A stretch of 64,000 bases of DNA from Dendrocalamus latiflorus (taxonomy: Eukaryota > Streptophyta > Magnoliopsida > Poales > Poaceae), in the NCBI GenBank assembly GCA_017311315.1, contig CM029627.1, positions 53,558,527 through 53,622,526 of the forward strand. Direction: 5' to 3'. A program made the translations under genes and the position numbers. Shown in pieces: positions 46,275 through 57,903 of this stretch (positions are counted from its first letter, which is position 1; every line of letters starts with the position of its first letter). Under the pieces are notes generated by a model. That model had not been told where the DNA came from. It saw only the letters and a program-made list of their open reading frames with translations, and did not search any database.

Positions 46275-49200
46275 ATGGCGTCGATGAAGTTTGATCTACC
46301 GCTACTCGACTACAAGACGAGATTCTCGCTGTGGCAAGTGAAGATGAGGGCGATACTCGCCCAATCACAGGATCTGGATGAGGCCCTAGATAGCTTCGGG
46401 AAGAAGGAGAAGGATCAATGGACTCCTGAGGAGAAACGTAAAGATCGTAAGGCTCTGTCGCTCATTCAACTTCATCTTTCTAATGATATCTTGCAAGAAG
46501 TGCTGCAGGTGAAAACTGCTGCAGAAATTTGGTTGAAACTTGAATCGATCTGCATGTCAAAAGACCTTACCAGTAAGATGCACATGAAGATGAAGTTGTT
46601 CTCGCACAAGTTGCAGGAGGGCGGATCGGTGATGAACCACATATCAATCTTCAAGGAGATCGTGGCCGATCTGTTATCCATGGAGGTAAAATTTGATGAT
46701 GAGGATTTAGGTCTTTTGTTACTATGCTCACTGCCTAGTTCATATTCAAATTTCCGTGACACCATATTGTTAAGCCGTGATGAACTAACCCTAGCGGAAG
46801 TTTATGAGGCGCTCCAGAGTAAGGAGAAGATGAAAGGTATGGTGCAGGGTGAGCCGTCGTCCACCAAGGGCGAGGCATTGCAGGTCAGGGGCAGATCTGA
46901 GCAGAAGTCCTATGATAACAACAATCGCGACAAGAGCCAACACGGTAGAGGACGTTCAAAGTCCAAGGATAAGAAGTTCTGCAAGTACTGCAAGAAAACG
47001 AACCACTTCATCGAGGATTGCTATAAGCTAAAGAATAAGGAGAAGAGGAATGCTGCACACCAACAGAAAAATAAATCTGAAGGTAATGCCTCTGTTGTCT
47101 CCGGTGCTGATAGTAATGATTCTGGAGATTGCCTTGTCGTATTTGCTGGTTGTGTTGCTGGTCATGATGAATGGTTACTTGATTCGGCATGTTCGTTTCA
47201 TATCTGCATTAACAGAGAATGGTTTAGTTCTTATAAGCCTGTGCAGAGTGGAGATGTCGTTCGCATGGGAGATGACAACCCATGTGAGATCGTGGGCATT
47301 GGATCTGTTCAGATCAGGACACATGATGGCATGATTCGCACGCTGGACAAAGTGCGACATATACCAAGGATGGCAAGAAATCTCATCTCTCTCAGCACAC
47401 TCGATGATGATGGGTACAAGTACTCCGCTTCAGGTGGAGTTTTAAAGGTATCAAGAGGTTCTCTCGTTTATATGGTTGGTGATATGAATTCTGCCAAGTT
47501 ATATGTGCTTAGAGGAAGTGCATTGCGTATTTCCGCTACGGCTGCTACTGTCTCTGATAATAATACTAACCTCTGGCATAAGCGTCTTGGACACATGAGT
47601 GAACTTGGTATGGCAGAATTGATGAAGAGGAACCTGCTGGATGGCTGCACTCAGAGTAAGATGAACTTCTGTGAGCACTGCATTTTTGGTAAGCACAAGA
47701 GGGTAAAGTTCAATGCCTCGGTACATCGCTCCAAAGGTATACTTGAGTATGTACATGCTGATTTGTGGGGGCCTTCTCGTAAGACCTCGTATGGTGGTGC
47801 AAATTATATGCTTACTATCATTGATGATTACTCTAGAAGAGTGTGGCCTTATTTTCTGAAAGGTAAAGATGATACATTTGCTGCTTTTAGAGATTGGAAA
47901 GTAATGATAGAAAGGCAAACTGAGAAAAAGGTAAAGCTGCTTCGTACTGATAATGGTGGTGAATTTTGCTCGTATGAGTTTAAAGATTATTGCAGGAAGG
48001 AAGGCATTGTGAGACATCACACCATACCGTACACTCCGCAGCAGAATGGTGTGGCTGAGCGCATGAACAGAACCATCATATCGAAGGCTCGTTGCATGCT
48101 GTCCAACGCAAAGATGAACAAGCGTTTTTGGGCAGAGGCCGCCAACACCGCATGCTATTTGATCAACAGGTCGCCTTCTATTCCACTAAACAAGAAAACT
48201 CCCATTGAGGTATGGTCTGGTACATCTGCTGATTATTCACAGCTGAGAGTTTTTGGTTGCACTGCTTATGCTCATGTTGATAATGGAAAATTGGAACCTA
48301 GAGCTATTAAGTGTTTGTTTCTTGGTTATGGTTCTGGAGTAAAAGGATATAAGCTATGGAATCCTGAAACAAGAAAGACTTTCATGAGCAGAAGTGTTGT
48401 TTTTAATGAATCTGTGATGTTTAATGACAGTTTACCCATAGATATTGTACCAGACAGATCCGATGATGAGCAGCAGAATATGAGCGTGCAGGTGGAGCAC
48501 GAGGATGATCAGGGAGATGAATTTATTGATGATACTATTGATACTGTTCAGCACTTATCTCCTGTTTTGCAGCAAGACGATCAGCCTATTGCACTTCGCA
48601 GAGAAAAGAGGAGTTGTGCTCCTCGATCCAGGTTAATTGAAGAGTGTAATTTGATTCATTATGCTCTTAGTTGTGCTGAACAGGTGGAGAACACTCATGA
48701 GCCGGTTTCGTACACTGAAGCCATTGTTTCTGGAGATCATGAGAAGTGGATCTCAGCTATGCAAGAAGAGATGCAGTCCCTGGAGAAAAATGGCACATGG
48801 GACGTGGTGCGCTTGCCTAAAAATAAGAAGACCGTGCGTTGCAAATGGATCTTCAAGAGAAAGGAGGGTCTATCTCCTAGTGAGCCTCCAAGATTTAAGG
48901 CAAGGTTAGTAGCTAAAGGTTTCAGTCAGATTCCTGGTGTTGATTACAATGATGTGTTCTCCCCAGTTGTGAAGCATAGCTCAATCCGTACATTCTTTAG
49001 TATTGTTGCTATGCGTGATCTTGAGCTTGAGCAGCTAGATGTGAAGACAGCATTCTTGCATGGAGATCTTGAGGAGGAGATATACATGGACCAGCCAGAA
49101 GGGTTCATAGTGCCTGGTAAGGAGGATCATGTTTGCAAATTGAAGAAGTCCTTATATGGTTTGAAACAGTCTCCTCGTCAGTGGTATAAGAAGTTTGATT

Positions 49201-50255
49201 CATTTATGTTATCAAATAACTTTAAAAGATCTGATTATGATAGCTGTGTCTACATTAAATTTGTTGATGGATCACCCATATACTTGCTGTTATATGTGGA
49301 TGACATGCTGATTGCTGCCAAGAGCAAGAAAGAAATCACTACATTAAAGGCTCAGTTGAGCAGTGAATTTGAGATGAAGGATCTTGGTGCTGCTAAGAAA
49401 ATCCTAGGTATGGAAATTACTAGAGACCGTGCTTCTGGTTTATTGTTTCTTAGTCAGCAAAATTATATTCAGAAAGTACTTCATCGTTTCAACATGCATG
49501 ATTCAAAGCCTGTTAGTACTCCCATTGCACCTCACTTTAAATTGTCAGCTTCACAATGTCCTAGCACTGATGAGGAGGTTGAGTACATGTCCAGAGTTCC
49601 ATATGCTAGTGCTGTTGGGTCTTTGATGTATGCCATGGTTTGCTCTCGTCCGGATTTATCTTATGCTATGAGTATGGTCAGTAGATATATGGCTAATCCT
49701 AGTAAAGAGCATTGGAAGGCCGTTCAGTGGATTTTCAGGTACATGCGAGGCACATCAAATGCTTGTTTGAAGTTTGGCAGGACTGGAAAGGAACTTGTTG
49801 GCTATGTTGATTCAGATTATGCTGGTGATTTGGATAAGCGTAGGTCGCTCACAGGTTATGTATTTACCATTGGAGGTTGTGCTGTGAGCTGGAAGGCACA
49901 TTTGCAGGATGTTGTTGCACTGTCCACCACTGAAGCAGAATATATGGCTATTTGTGAAGCAAGTAAAGAGTCAGTTTGGCTGAAAGGTTTGTTTGCTGAG
50001 CTTGCTGGAGTTGATTCTTGCATTAATCTGTTTTGTGACAGCCAGAGCGCAATTTATCTCACTAAAGATCAGATGTTTCATGCGAAGACAAAGCACATTG
50101 AGATTAAATATAATTATGTCAGAGATATTGTTGCAAAGGGTAAGCTAAAGGTATGCAAGATTAGCACTCATGAAAATCCTGCTGATATGTTGACAAAGCC
50201 AGTTCCTGTTGCTAAGTTTGAGCTTTGCTCAAGCTTAGTTGGTATTACAGCTTAG
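46275..50255 (+). CDS. gag-pol: E3 gag-pol polyprotein
   Basis: Starts at ATG 46,275 ([20 protein letters not shown]). An in-frame GTG 39 bp upstream is part of the leader. It encodes 1,326 residues. Approximate positions: gag 1-230; CCHC knuckle ([14 protein letters not shown]) 236-249; protease near 300 ([12 protein letters not shown], with D-S-A in the active site); integrase HHCC from 433 ([11 protein letters not shown]) and its acids in VHADLWGP (~495), LRTDNGGEF (~557) and GVAERMNRT (~592); reverse transcriptase from ~840 with YVDD ([12 protein letters not shown]) at ~1006; RNase H from ~1176 ([30 protein letters not shown]). No stop or frameshift is present. It resembles the Tork lineage (Tnt1/Tto1 style). 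It is potentially autonomous; activity is not shown. Confidence 0.95.
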   Translation: MASMKFDLPLLDYKTRFSLWQVKMRAILAQSQDLDEALDSFGKKEKDQWTPEEKRKDRKALSLIQLHLSNDILQEVLQVKTAAEIWLKLESICMSKDLTSKMHMKMKLFSHKLQEGGSVMNHISIFKEIVADLLSMEVKFDDEDLGLLLLCSLPSSYSNFRDTILLSRDELTLAEVYEALQSKEKMKGMVQGEPSSTKGEALQVRGRSEQKSYDNNNRDKSQHGRGRSKSKDKKFCKYCKKTNHFIEDCYKLKNKEKRNAAHQQKNKSEGNASVVSGADSNDSGDCLVVFAGCVAGHDEWLLDSACSFHICINREWFSSYKPVQSGDVVRMGDDNPCEIVGIGSVQIRTHDGMIRTLDKVRHIPRMARNLISLSTLDDDGYKYSASGGVLKVSRGSLVYMVGDMNSAKLYVLRGSALRISATAATVSDNNTNLWHKRLGHMSELGMAELMKRNLLDGCTQSKMNFCEHCIFGKHKRVKFNASVHRSKGILEYVHADLWGPSRKTSYGGANYMLTIIDDYSRRVWPYFLKGKDDTFAAFRDWKVMIERQTEKKVKLLRTDNGGEFCSYEFKDYCRKEGIVRHHTIPYTPQQNGVAERMNRTIISKARCMLSNAKMNKRFWAEAANTACYLINRSPSIPLNKKTPIEVWSGTSADYSQLRVFGCTAYAHVDNGKLEPRAIKCLFLGYGSGVKGYKLWNPETRKTFMSRSVVFNESVMFNDSLPIDIVPDRSDDEQQNMSVQVEHEDDQGDEFIDDTIDTVQHLSPVLQQDDQPIALRREKRSCAPRSRLIEECNLIHYALSCAEQVENTHEPVSYTEAIVSGDHEKWISAMQEEMQSLEKNGTWDVVRLPKNKKTVRCKWIFKRKEGLSPSEPPRFKARLVAKGFSQIPGVDYNDVFSPVVKHSSIRTFFSIVAMRDLELEQLDVKTAFLHGDLEEEIYMDQPEGFIVPGKEDHVCKLKKSLYGLKQSPRQWYKKFDSFMLSNNFKRSDYDSCVYIKFVDGSPIYLLLYVDDMLIAAKSKKEITTLKAQLSSEFEMKDLGAAKKILGMEITRDRASGLLFLSQQNYIQKVLHRFNMHDSKPVSTPIAPHFKLSASQCPSTDEEVEYMSRVPYASAVGSLMYAMVCSRPDLSYAMSMVSRYMANPSKEHWKAVQWIFRYMRGTSNACLKFGRTGKELVGYVDSDYAGDLDKRRSLTGYVFTIGGCAVSWKAHLQDVVALSTTEAEYMAICEASKESVWLKGLFAELAGVDSCINLFCDSQSAIYLTKDQMFHAKTKHIEIKYNYVRDIVAKGKLKVCKISTHENPADMLTKPVPVAKFELCSSLVGITA

Positions 50256-50356
50256 CCCAAGAGGCTGAGTGGCGCCGAAAGTATTTCTTTCTTTGTTGTG
50301 TTCAGGGTGAAGGATTGTTTTATGCTACAGGAAGGAATTTGTCTCAAGGTGGAGTT
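50256..50356 (+). other. E3 3' leader and polypurine stretch
   Basis: Short noncoding DNA after the stop codon, ending 'caaggtggagtt' immediately before the 3' LTR. Confidence 0.7.
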
Positions 50357-50680
50357 TGTTGACTTGTGATCCAAATTCTATACATCATTAGGCCAGCTTC
50401 TGGACGGAGCGTAGCGGAGGCCCGTCGCCGGAGGCTTAGGGCCGGAGCGGATTAGGGTTTCCCTGTTATATATATTTCCTGTAAGCCGCCGTTTGGGAGA
50501 TGAGATTAGAGTTGTAATCCCCGGCGTTTGTAACCTCACCCGAAATAGTGAAGATTGCTTGCTGGCTGGCGCCCGTGGTTTTTTCCCTCTCGCATTGGGA
50601 GGGTTTTCCACGTTAAAATCTCGTGTCTCTCTGCGATTGATCTTGTTTACTTCGTCTTTCCGCTGCCATCGCGTGTAACA
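50357..50680 (+). repeat. 3' LTR of E3 (324 bp)
   Basis: Full-length copy with the same termini as the 5' LTR, followed directly by the CAAGG target duplication and resumed TPS exon 7 sequence. Confidence 0.93.
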
Positions 50681-50995
50681 CAAGGAGCATAAGGTGACGG
50701 TGCAGCAAGCCAAGGAGGCGCTGCTGTGCGTCGTGGAGGAGCAGTGGAGGAGCATCAACCAAGAGTTCCTCAGCAAGACGCCCATGATACCGACTGCGGT
50801 GCTGACACGCGTGGTGAACCAGGATGGCTACACCCACTCCAAAGAAGCGGCAAAACCCATACACAAGCTGCTCAATGAAAGCGTCTACCAGTAATTAATA
50901 AGCTTTAACTGGGCAAGTTGCTGGAGATATATGTGTGTGAGCGTGTATGTTCCAAAAAACTGCTATACTGTGGGTAATGGTAGTTATAACCTTGG

Positions 50996-53297
50996 TGTTG
51001 ACCTAGAACGCCCTGCGATCTGATGTCGATGTCCTACTCAGTCTGTACGAGGCCGCTCACCTCCTCAAATGCGACGAAGACGTCCTCAGCAACGCCATCA
51101 TCTTCACCACGGACTGCCTCTCATCCCTAGTCAAAGGTGGACAACTACCTGAGCCCATCTTACAGAAAGTGCAGGACGCTCTGGCTTCACCGAGGTACCG
51201 GAGAATGAAGAGGCTCGAGGCCAAGCTCTACATGCCCATCTACGAGAGTGACAAGAATAGCAACCAGGAGATACTTGAGCTTGCTAAGCTTGACTTTCAC
51301 ATACTGCAGCTGATGCACCGTGATGAGGTCAAGAGGATCTCACTGTGAGTACTAATCTCATTTTTTGCAACTTAACTAATCTCAATTTCGCAAGTAATCA
51401 TACTAGTTTGTTGCATGTGCCGTATACATGCACCTGCATGGCAGCATTGTACATATATACTAGCAAGACAGAAAGGGGCTGTCTATTTCCCAGGCATGTG
51501 AAAATTTAAAAAATATCGGTCACTCTTTTCTACCGTTGGATCAAAATCCTGCGGTTCATATCCTCTCCCTCTCTCACCTATATAACTCACCCCCACAACC
51601 AAACCCAAATCCACACCACACGTAGCCACCGCCGCCCCGTTCCTATATAACCCAGATCCCGGATTTCAGGCGACTGAGATTTAGCAATCCAGATACAGAA
51701 ATGGGAAAACTGAGCATATATGTCAAATTTGAACAAGTCTTATTTATTCTCATGACATACTCTACTATTGATGATGAATTCGTTCCCTTTAATTACTAAA
51801 TTAGGTGGTATAAAGACCTTAATCCTGGGAGCACGCTGGTTCAATACATACGTGAACGGCCAGTGGAGTGCTACTTTTGGGCACTTGGTGTTTTCCACGA
51901 GCCACAGTATGCAAAACTTATCAAGATGATTTCCCTTTTGGACGATACATTTGATTCATATGGCACCATGGACGAGCTTCCTGAGTTTAACCAAGCGGTC
52001 CAACGGTAAGACATCTTGGATTTTCCTTTAAATTCTATTGTTAAACTTGAGGATCCATCGGATGCATGAGTTTTATGCAAGGTTGTCAGTATCGCATTGT
52101 ATCTTACGATCCTAATATCACATCAGATCATGCCAATTCTAATCCTACATAGGATCAAAATTATGAATAATAGCAAGATCTTACGATTTTTAGAATAACG
52201 ATTTTCGAGACTAGATCCTATTATGATCATAGGATCAGATCCTATGATCCCGATCCCACGAACATAAAAATCATCCTACTCCTGATAACACCGGTACCAT
52301 TGTTGCTTTTATGTGCAATTTTTTTCACATACGTCCCGTCTTATAATGTGACTAATCAATAGATTCCAACTTTACTTGTCAATGATATTCCAGGTGGGAC
52401 ATAGAAGGTGCCAAACTCATAGGGAAGTGCTACGGGTACGTAATGTCCCATCTTTCCAAGACACTAGAAGAATTTATGGCTGACGGTGCTTCACCCTTTG
52501 GAATTGAATGTATTAAGGAGATTGTAAGTAAACATATAGTACTAGCTCCACAATTATTCGTGTTTGCCGTGAATTATTTCATGTTTTGCACACCACAATT
52601 AGTATACATGTAAATCGTACGTATGGGTAGACCAACACTCATGCTAATTACCAATAAAATGTAGATAAAGGAGGGGGCCATGGGCATGTTGCAAGAGGTG
52701 ATATGGAGGGAAGAGGGGCATGTGCCCCCCGTGCGTGAACATCTCAAGGCCACTGTGGTAACCACCATGTACTGGCCAGTGGCATGCATATCCTTTGTTG
52801 GAATGGACGTAGGCGACGACGTTTACACCTGGGCGCGCTCGTTCCCTAAAATTATAGAGAATGCATCAGCGATATCCCGCCTAAGGGACGATGTTTCTGG
52901 CTATGAGGTGACACATACAAACATATATTCAACTTAATTTGTCATACATAGATCATCAACGCAATTAAGAGATGATATTTATGTATCCATCTATAATGTG
53001 CAGTGTGAGAAGGAAAGAAGCAACGTCGCTATTGCGGTGGACTGCTACGTCAAGGAGCATAAGGTGACGGTGCAGCAAGCCAAGGAGGTGCTACTATGCG
53101 TCGTGGAGGAGCAGTGGAGGAGCATCAATGAGGAGTTCCTCAGCAAGACGCCCATGATACCGGCTGCGGTGCTGACGCGTGTGGTGAACCACGCGCGTGT
53201 TGTGGAAAGCCTCTACAAGAAACAGGACGGCTACACCCACACCGCAGAAGCGGCAGTACCCATACACAAACTGCTCAATGAAAGCGTCTACCAGTAA
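50996..53297 (+). pseudogene. Terpene synthase copy 3, exons 3-7, 5'-truncated
   Basis: About 15 bp of exon 2 ('acctagaacgcc') run directly into exon 3 (to 51,344), so exon 1, most of exon 2 and intron 2 are gone. Exon 4 (51,805-52,005) has a 21-bp in-frame deletion removing seven residues between RER and DDTFD but keeps both motifs. Exon 5 (52,394-52,523), exon 6 (52,665-52,907) and exon 7 (53,004-53,297, stop TAA) have TPS1 lengths, good splice sites and open frames. The same variant metal site (D-D-V-S-G) is present. Intron 3 carries a 236-bp insertion. No start codon or promoter is evident; a partial transcript is possible. Confidence 0.9.
51461..51696. mobile_element. 236-bp insertion in intron 3 of TPS copy 3
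   Basis: Absent from TPS1 at the same place. It is flanked by 'atac' on both sides (51,457-51,460 and 51,693-51,696), so it may have made a 4-bp target duplication. It holds 'ggggctgtctatttccc' near one end and two 'cctatataac' TATA-like words, but no clear terminal inverted repeats. It could be a small non-autonomous element or captured promoter DNA. Confidence 0.55.
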
Positions 53298-54719
53298 TTA
53301 ATAAGCTTTTAACTATTGCTTGCTTACTGGGGCAAGTTGCTGGACATATATGTGTGTACGTATACATAGAACGTATATGCTAGCTATATACTATGTGTGT
53401 ATGCACGTAGCATGCACACGGGCACGAGCAATAAACAAACCTTGCTTGATGTTGCAAGTGTCAGTGATATATCGTATCATGGAGATGATCATATCACTTT
53501 TATATTTATAAACTATTTGGATAAAATGATATTCTGATCCTTAGATAATTATAATTTATATTGATTGGTAAGTATGTGATTTGTCCGCGAGACTATTCAT
53601 TTAAATTATGGTGTTATTCTAAATGATCACTAGTTTAATACCATTAAGTGGGACACCTATGATTGGTAGACCAGCACGTGTGTTGATGGATGATCATGTT
53701 TCTGTTGTAAAATATGCAGCTTTAGCAAATTAATTCCGGCAATCTAGATCATAATTAATGCATATTTCCTGCAGCTTTTAATTGACCGAATTAACATATA
53801 AACGAGGAGAACTTTCATGTCAATTAACCGGGATAATATGCTCAAGAGAAGGGACAGCAAAACATACAAAATCAATATATTGCTCAGATTAAGAATACTT
53901 TGTTTTGCTCTCAGATGTAGAGTTGCCCAAGGTGCATTCTTGGCCTTCAAAATACTTTATCTATACTTTTCGCAAATTAGATATAACAAACATCATTTAG
54001 ACCTTGAGCTTTAAAAAAATGCTTTAGTAAACTATCAAGATACTTTTCACCCACAATATATAACAATCTATTTACTTTCAGCTAACAGAGGACCTACCCA
54101 ACCAAAAAGATCACAGAATCTGAAGTTCAGTTAGCCAACAAAACTTGATTTACTTACAGTGAAAAATGAATCACACATTCTCAAGTTTAGCAAGAAAGTC
54201 TTTTGCCAACAGAATTGCAGGTTAATGAATACTGAAATGCTACATAACCAGAAGGTTCAATTCAGTTAAGCATAACCAAAAGGAAACAACTTGAGATGAT
54301 AAAGATTAAATGATAGCAGTACGCAACGATTAGAGCTCAAATCTATACTTGTTTATCAGATCAACTTCAAAATTAGGCAATTATCCTCATTAAGCATTAA
54401 AATTGAGCCCACCCCCAACCCACGAATCGTAGCTCCACCTCTCCATCCCCCACACCAAACATTTTTCCACTCCCACCTCTCTGCTTGTTAGGCGATCTCT
54501 GCTTTTTCTATGTTCTTGCCATGTTTAAGAGTTGGGGTCGTAGGATTAGGAGATGTGTTCTTACCATATTCTTACAGTGTTAGATGGGTAACCTGCTCGT
54601 TATCTTGTGATGCTGTAATATGATGGATTCTAATCTTAATAGAAATGGAATGTGTTATTGTGTTTGCTGCTATATTTGCTTGTTTTCAAAGGGCATAGAT
54701 AACATTTCCTAAGATTAGC
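53298..54719. other. TPS copy 3 3' flank and intergenic DNA
   Basis: The first ~200 bp match the TPS1 3' untranslated style ('gcacgagcaataaacaaacc'). The remainder is AT-rich with a few short frames. No gene or terminal repeat is recognised. Confidence 0.5.
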
Positions 54720-54739
54720 TGAAAAATAGAAGAAAAAAA

Positions 54740-55139
54740 TTTAGGTATAGAATGAACTATCACATACAGTTTTGTGGTATAAACCGTCCATGAAAGACTA
54801 CCATAGACATTTTGAACTAAAAACCGTCTGTGATACTCGCACATCACAGACGGTTCTAGCTATCAACCATTTGTGATAGGCGAGTATCACAAACAGTTGG
54901 TATATAGAACCATCCGTGATACTCAACCATCACAGATGGTTGGTAGCTAGAACCGTCTGTGATATACGAGTATCATAGACGGTTCTTTATATGAATCGTC
55001 TGTGTTGTGGTTATCACAGATGGTTCACAAACCGTTTGTGATATCCGCCTGTTATCACTAACTCATAAACTCAGACAGCTCACGAAATCGTCTGTGATGA
55101 CATTTTTGAACTGTCTGTGATGATCTTTTCTATAGTAGT
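54740..55139. mobile_element. Lone CACTA terminus with subterminal repeats
   Basis: At least ten variants of 'atcacagacggtt'/'aaccgtctgtgat' in both orientations end at ttttctatagtagtg, which reads CACTACTATAGAAAA on the minus strand. This is the same repeat family as the CACTA element at 32,495-35,787. No matching CACTA left end was found within several kilobases, so it is a truncated or solo end. Confidence 0.75.
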
Positions 55140-56870
55140 GCATAGTGCGAGCGTTACACCAATCATGGACTTTTGGGTAAATGAATACCAAACACTTGTG
55201 TAAGCATGTTTAGGGATGAGTTTTCATTTAGCACCACTAGAATTGAAAACTGGAGATGAAACTAGATAGAGTTTAACCAAAATACCAGAGAGGGTATTTT
55301 GTGGTACAGTTAAGCGATCAGACCAGCCAGTGGCTGGTGGTTTGACTAGGACAGTCTGACCGCCTTGGTATCAGCAGTCAGACTAACCCTAGCGGTTTGA
55401 CCAGCATTTTAATGATGGTCAGATTAGTTGTGGCAATTTAATTTGAATAGGGTAAGTTGAGCTGAGTTGGTTTGAGTTTGGTTTATGGCTTAAGAGCCAT
55501 AAGGGTTTGTGTTGCATTGCATTATACATGGTTTTAACTAGAGTAAGTCAAGTCTATAGAACTTATGCTCGATATAGTTGCTTGGCCTTTGGATGTGTAG
55601 GTAGCTTGGAAGATGTTACAAATGATGGCAATGGACAGGACTAAGAAGGGGTGGTGAGATCCAGAGTGGTCATGTAAGTCTAGGTGAGCCTACATGGCTC
55701 AAGCGGGAGCATAGAGAAGATAAGAATCATGGAGAGGTGAATTGGTGCATGTGGTGCATAAAGTGATGAGGCCGATGAATGTAGAGATAGTTCAAGAGAG
55801 TCCAAATATATGAAGATTTGATGACTAGCCATTAGGCACTACAGGCTACGTGTCAAAGCATATGAAGATACTTTAAGATGATGATGATGAAGATGGAGTC
55901 AAGGGAAGGTGCCTAAAAGCTTCATCGGGGGTATTTTGGGAAAATGCTGAAAACTAGACTTAAGGCCTACACCAAAACCGCAACACAGGGAGGCGCAAAG
56001 GAGAAGGTTTAGGATTAGGATAGAGTTGGTTGTGTGGAGTGGATCAAACACTAGTGTGTTAATGGGTTGATCCTTATAAGTGCTTTGAGAAGCATGCATG
56101 AGTGTGTAAAACCCGTATTGGTGGGATTGACGAGTTTTCCCGGTAAGTTTAATGGGTTAAACCCATTAAGGGCTATGCTGGATATTTAGAGGGGGGGATG
56201 AGGTGGTAGCTTCAAGGATTCTAAGGCTTGGTTTTTGCTCTACAAACTTGTCCCCTTCTATGGTTGTGAGAGAGCTAGATTTGTTATTTTAGGTTCTTGG
56301 AAATTCTAGCCCAATGTCTTTCTTAAATCCTCTTGCTAGAATATGTGATAATAGATCTGAGAAAACTCATGTCTTAGATCCTCACAAGCAAGAAGTAATT
56401 TGAGATTTACGATTTTTAGTGTTCTTGTGACCTAGATTTGATTCTCTTCAAATTAGTAAAATTGAGTGCAAGAACCTTATAATTCTTTGTTGGTTTAGGT
56501 TCTTATTAGCTTGAACAAGTCTCATACAAAATTTAAAAGTATTTGGATGAGAGTTGAGTAAGTTCTTGATATTTGAGCTTTTGTCCCAAGAGATTTTTAA
56601 TTCTAGGAACAGGGGACTAGTTAGACCGGTCGTAGCCAGCAGTCAGATCAACCCTTCAACAGTGGTATGACCAGCCTGTGTGTAAGGCTGTTGATTTTAT
56701 TGGCTTTTGTTGCTAGCTTAATTTGTTTTGCCTTGTTGTGTTGGTATGATCTGAATTTTGTGACTATCATAGTCTTTCGAGTAAAGATTTTGAATATCTC
56801 AAAGAAAAAAGTTTTAAGAATCATTTACCTCCCTGATTGTCAGCATCAGTCCTACAAAGGCTCTTGACAA
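55140..56870 (+). other. Dispersed-repeat-like DNA, no gene
   Basis: Contains repeated 'gaccagc' and 'agtcagac' words around 55,320-55,420 and 56,620-56,670, a style I associate with LTRs of rice copia elements. No termini, primer site or protein could be assigned. Confidence 0.35.
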
Positions 56871-56879
56871 GTGGACCTC

Positions 56880-57332
56880 GGTCCCACGTGTCAACAAGTG
56901 GGAGAGAACGGTGAGAGCCTTCGTGCGACGAAAACGGAAAACAAAAAAAAGGAAGGCGGCTCTAATCGGGATGGTGCATGGGCTAGAATTGCCACTGGGC
57001 TGGACGAACGGGGCTATTTCGGCCTAAGACGGAAATGATAATTTTATCATTTTTTGATTTAATTAAATCCAGAAATCAAGTTACAATTTGTAAAATTAGC
57101 AAACCCACTCCAAAAAAATATAAATATTTTTGGAGAGGTCCGTCATACAATATAGTATCTATAAAACTATTTCCAATATTTTTATAGTTTTAAATTTTCC
57201 CCAAAAAGATTATTGCTCTCTTTACAAGGAAAAGATTTTAATAAATAGAAAGAATTGCAGAAAATGCTCATAAATGCATAAATAAATAGTTTAAACATAA
57301 TTAAAAGACAATATAAATTTTGGGTTGTTACA
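56880..57332 (-). mobile_element. Long-LTR 5' fragment (minus strand)
   Basis: On the minus strand it starts 'tgtaacaaccc' at 57,332, then AT-rich DNA, then GC-rich 'cgttttcgtcgcacgaaggc'. This is the same layout as the LTR start at 39,757. It is truncated near 56,880. Confidence 0.55.
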
Positions 57333-57649
57333 TCAATAATTTGGATTCAAATTTATTTTGATTTGTCTTTATAATTCATAGATTTAACTTAAGTGTGCAC
57401 TTTGTTAGTATTTTTCTTGAAATTCAAAACTCAATAAAGCTTCAAATAAAATCCGTGGAAATCAAAATACATCAAAAAGTTATTAAATTTCATATTTCTA
57501 ATATTTGAAATGCATCCAAATTTTGGTACGTTACAATGTGTCTGGAAATTGTTCGTGTCCCAAAATGTTACTAGCATCGTTAAAAACTGACGGGATGTGT
57601 GAATTTGACACTTGGGACTATGGCGGTGGCAGGCTAGCATGGTTTGGAG
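57333..57649. other. AT-rich spacer
   Basis: A second 'ggtacgttaca' occurs near 57,525 and may mark another LTR edge. Nothing else is recognisable. Confidence 0.35.
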
Positions 57650-57733
57650 AATTTTTTTAAAAATAATTATTTTTTATTTGGAATTACAAAATTATATCTG
57701 TGAATTTTTTTTTGCAGTTTTGACCGCATGTCG

Positions 57734-57903
57734 TCGCACGGTTGGGCAACTTGGGCTAACCGCCCAACCGTCGGGCAACACGTGGCCAAGTCGCCCAACC
57801 ATTGGGCGAGTAGCCCAAGTCGCCCAACCGTGCGGCGATTAGGCCCCGTGTCGCCCAACAGTTGGGCGACTAGCCTAAGTCGCCCAACGGTTAGGTGATT
57901 TAA
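57734..57903. repeat. Left palindromic subterminal array
   Basis: About six variants of the self-complementary unit 'cgcccaac-gttgggcg' separated by 'gact(a)gcccaagt'. Each can fold on itself. Confidence 0.85.

Larger units (their letters stand above)
45952..50680 (+). mobile_element. Copia element E3, apparently complete
   Basis: LTRs 45,952-46,234 and 50,357-50,680 flank a primer-binding site, one uninterrupted gag-pol frame and a polypurine stretch. A perfect 5-bp target duplication CAAGG lies at 45,947-45,951 and 50,681-50,685. The LTRs are identical by eye over all 283 shared positions; the only difference is a 41-bp deletion in the 5' copy. This indicates a very recent insertion into exon 7 of an already defective TPS gene, in the same orientation as the gene. 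Confidence 0.95.
45245..50894 (+). pseudogene. Terpene synthase copy 2, exons 5-7 only, split by E3
   Basis: Exon 5 (45,245-45,374) has a TCA-to-TGA stop at 45,342-45,344 and a destroyed splice donor (GT to GA at 45,375). Exon 6 (45,500-45,717) has a 24-bp net loss, a further 1-bp loss that removes the metal-binding Asp pair, and a TGG-to-TGA stop. Exon 7 starts at 45,900, is interrupted at 45,951 by copia E3, and resumes to 50,894 with a 33-bp in-frame deletion. Exons 1-4 are absent. Its 3' untranslated DNA matches TPS1, so it arose by tandem duplication of a TPS1-like gene. Confidence 0.92.

Noticed and set aside
51461..51696. Helitron insertion, because 'ctag' lies at one edge
   Set aside because: The opposite edge does not start with TC next to A, no terminal hairpin is seen, and the ATAC flanks suggest a target duplication instead.
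42044..53297. A terpenoid biosynthetic gene cluster
   Set aside because: Only TPS copies are present; no P450, prenyltransferase, methyltransferase or other tailoring gene could be found within the window.
53817..54014. Small genes of 60-70 codons in the 53.5-54.7 kb spacer
   Set aside because: No start context, codon bias, conserved motif or counterpart elsewhere; expected by chance in AT-rich DNA.
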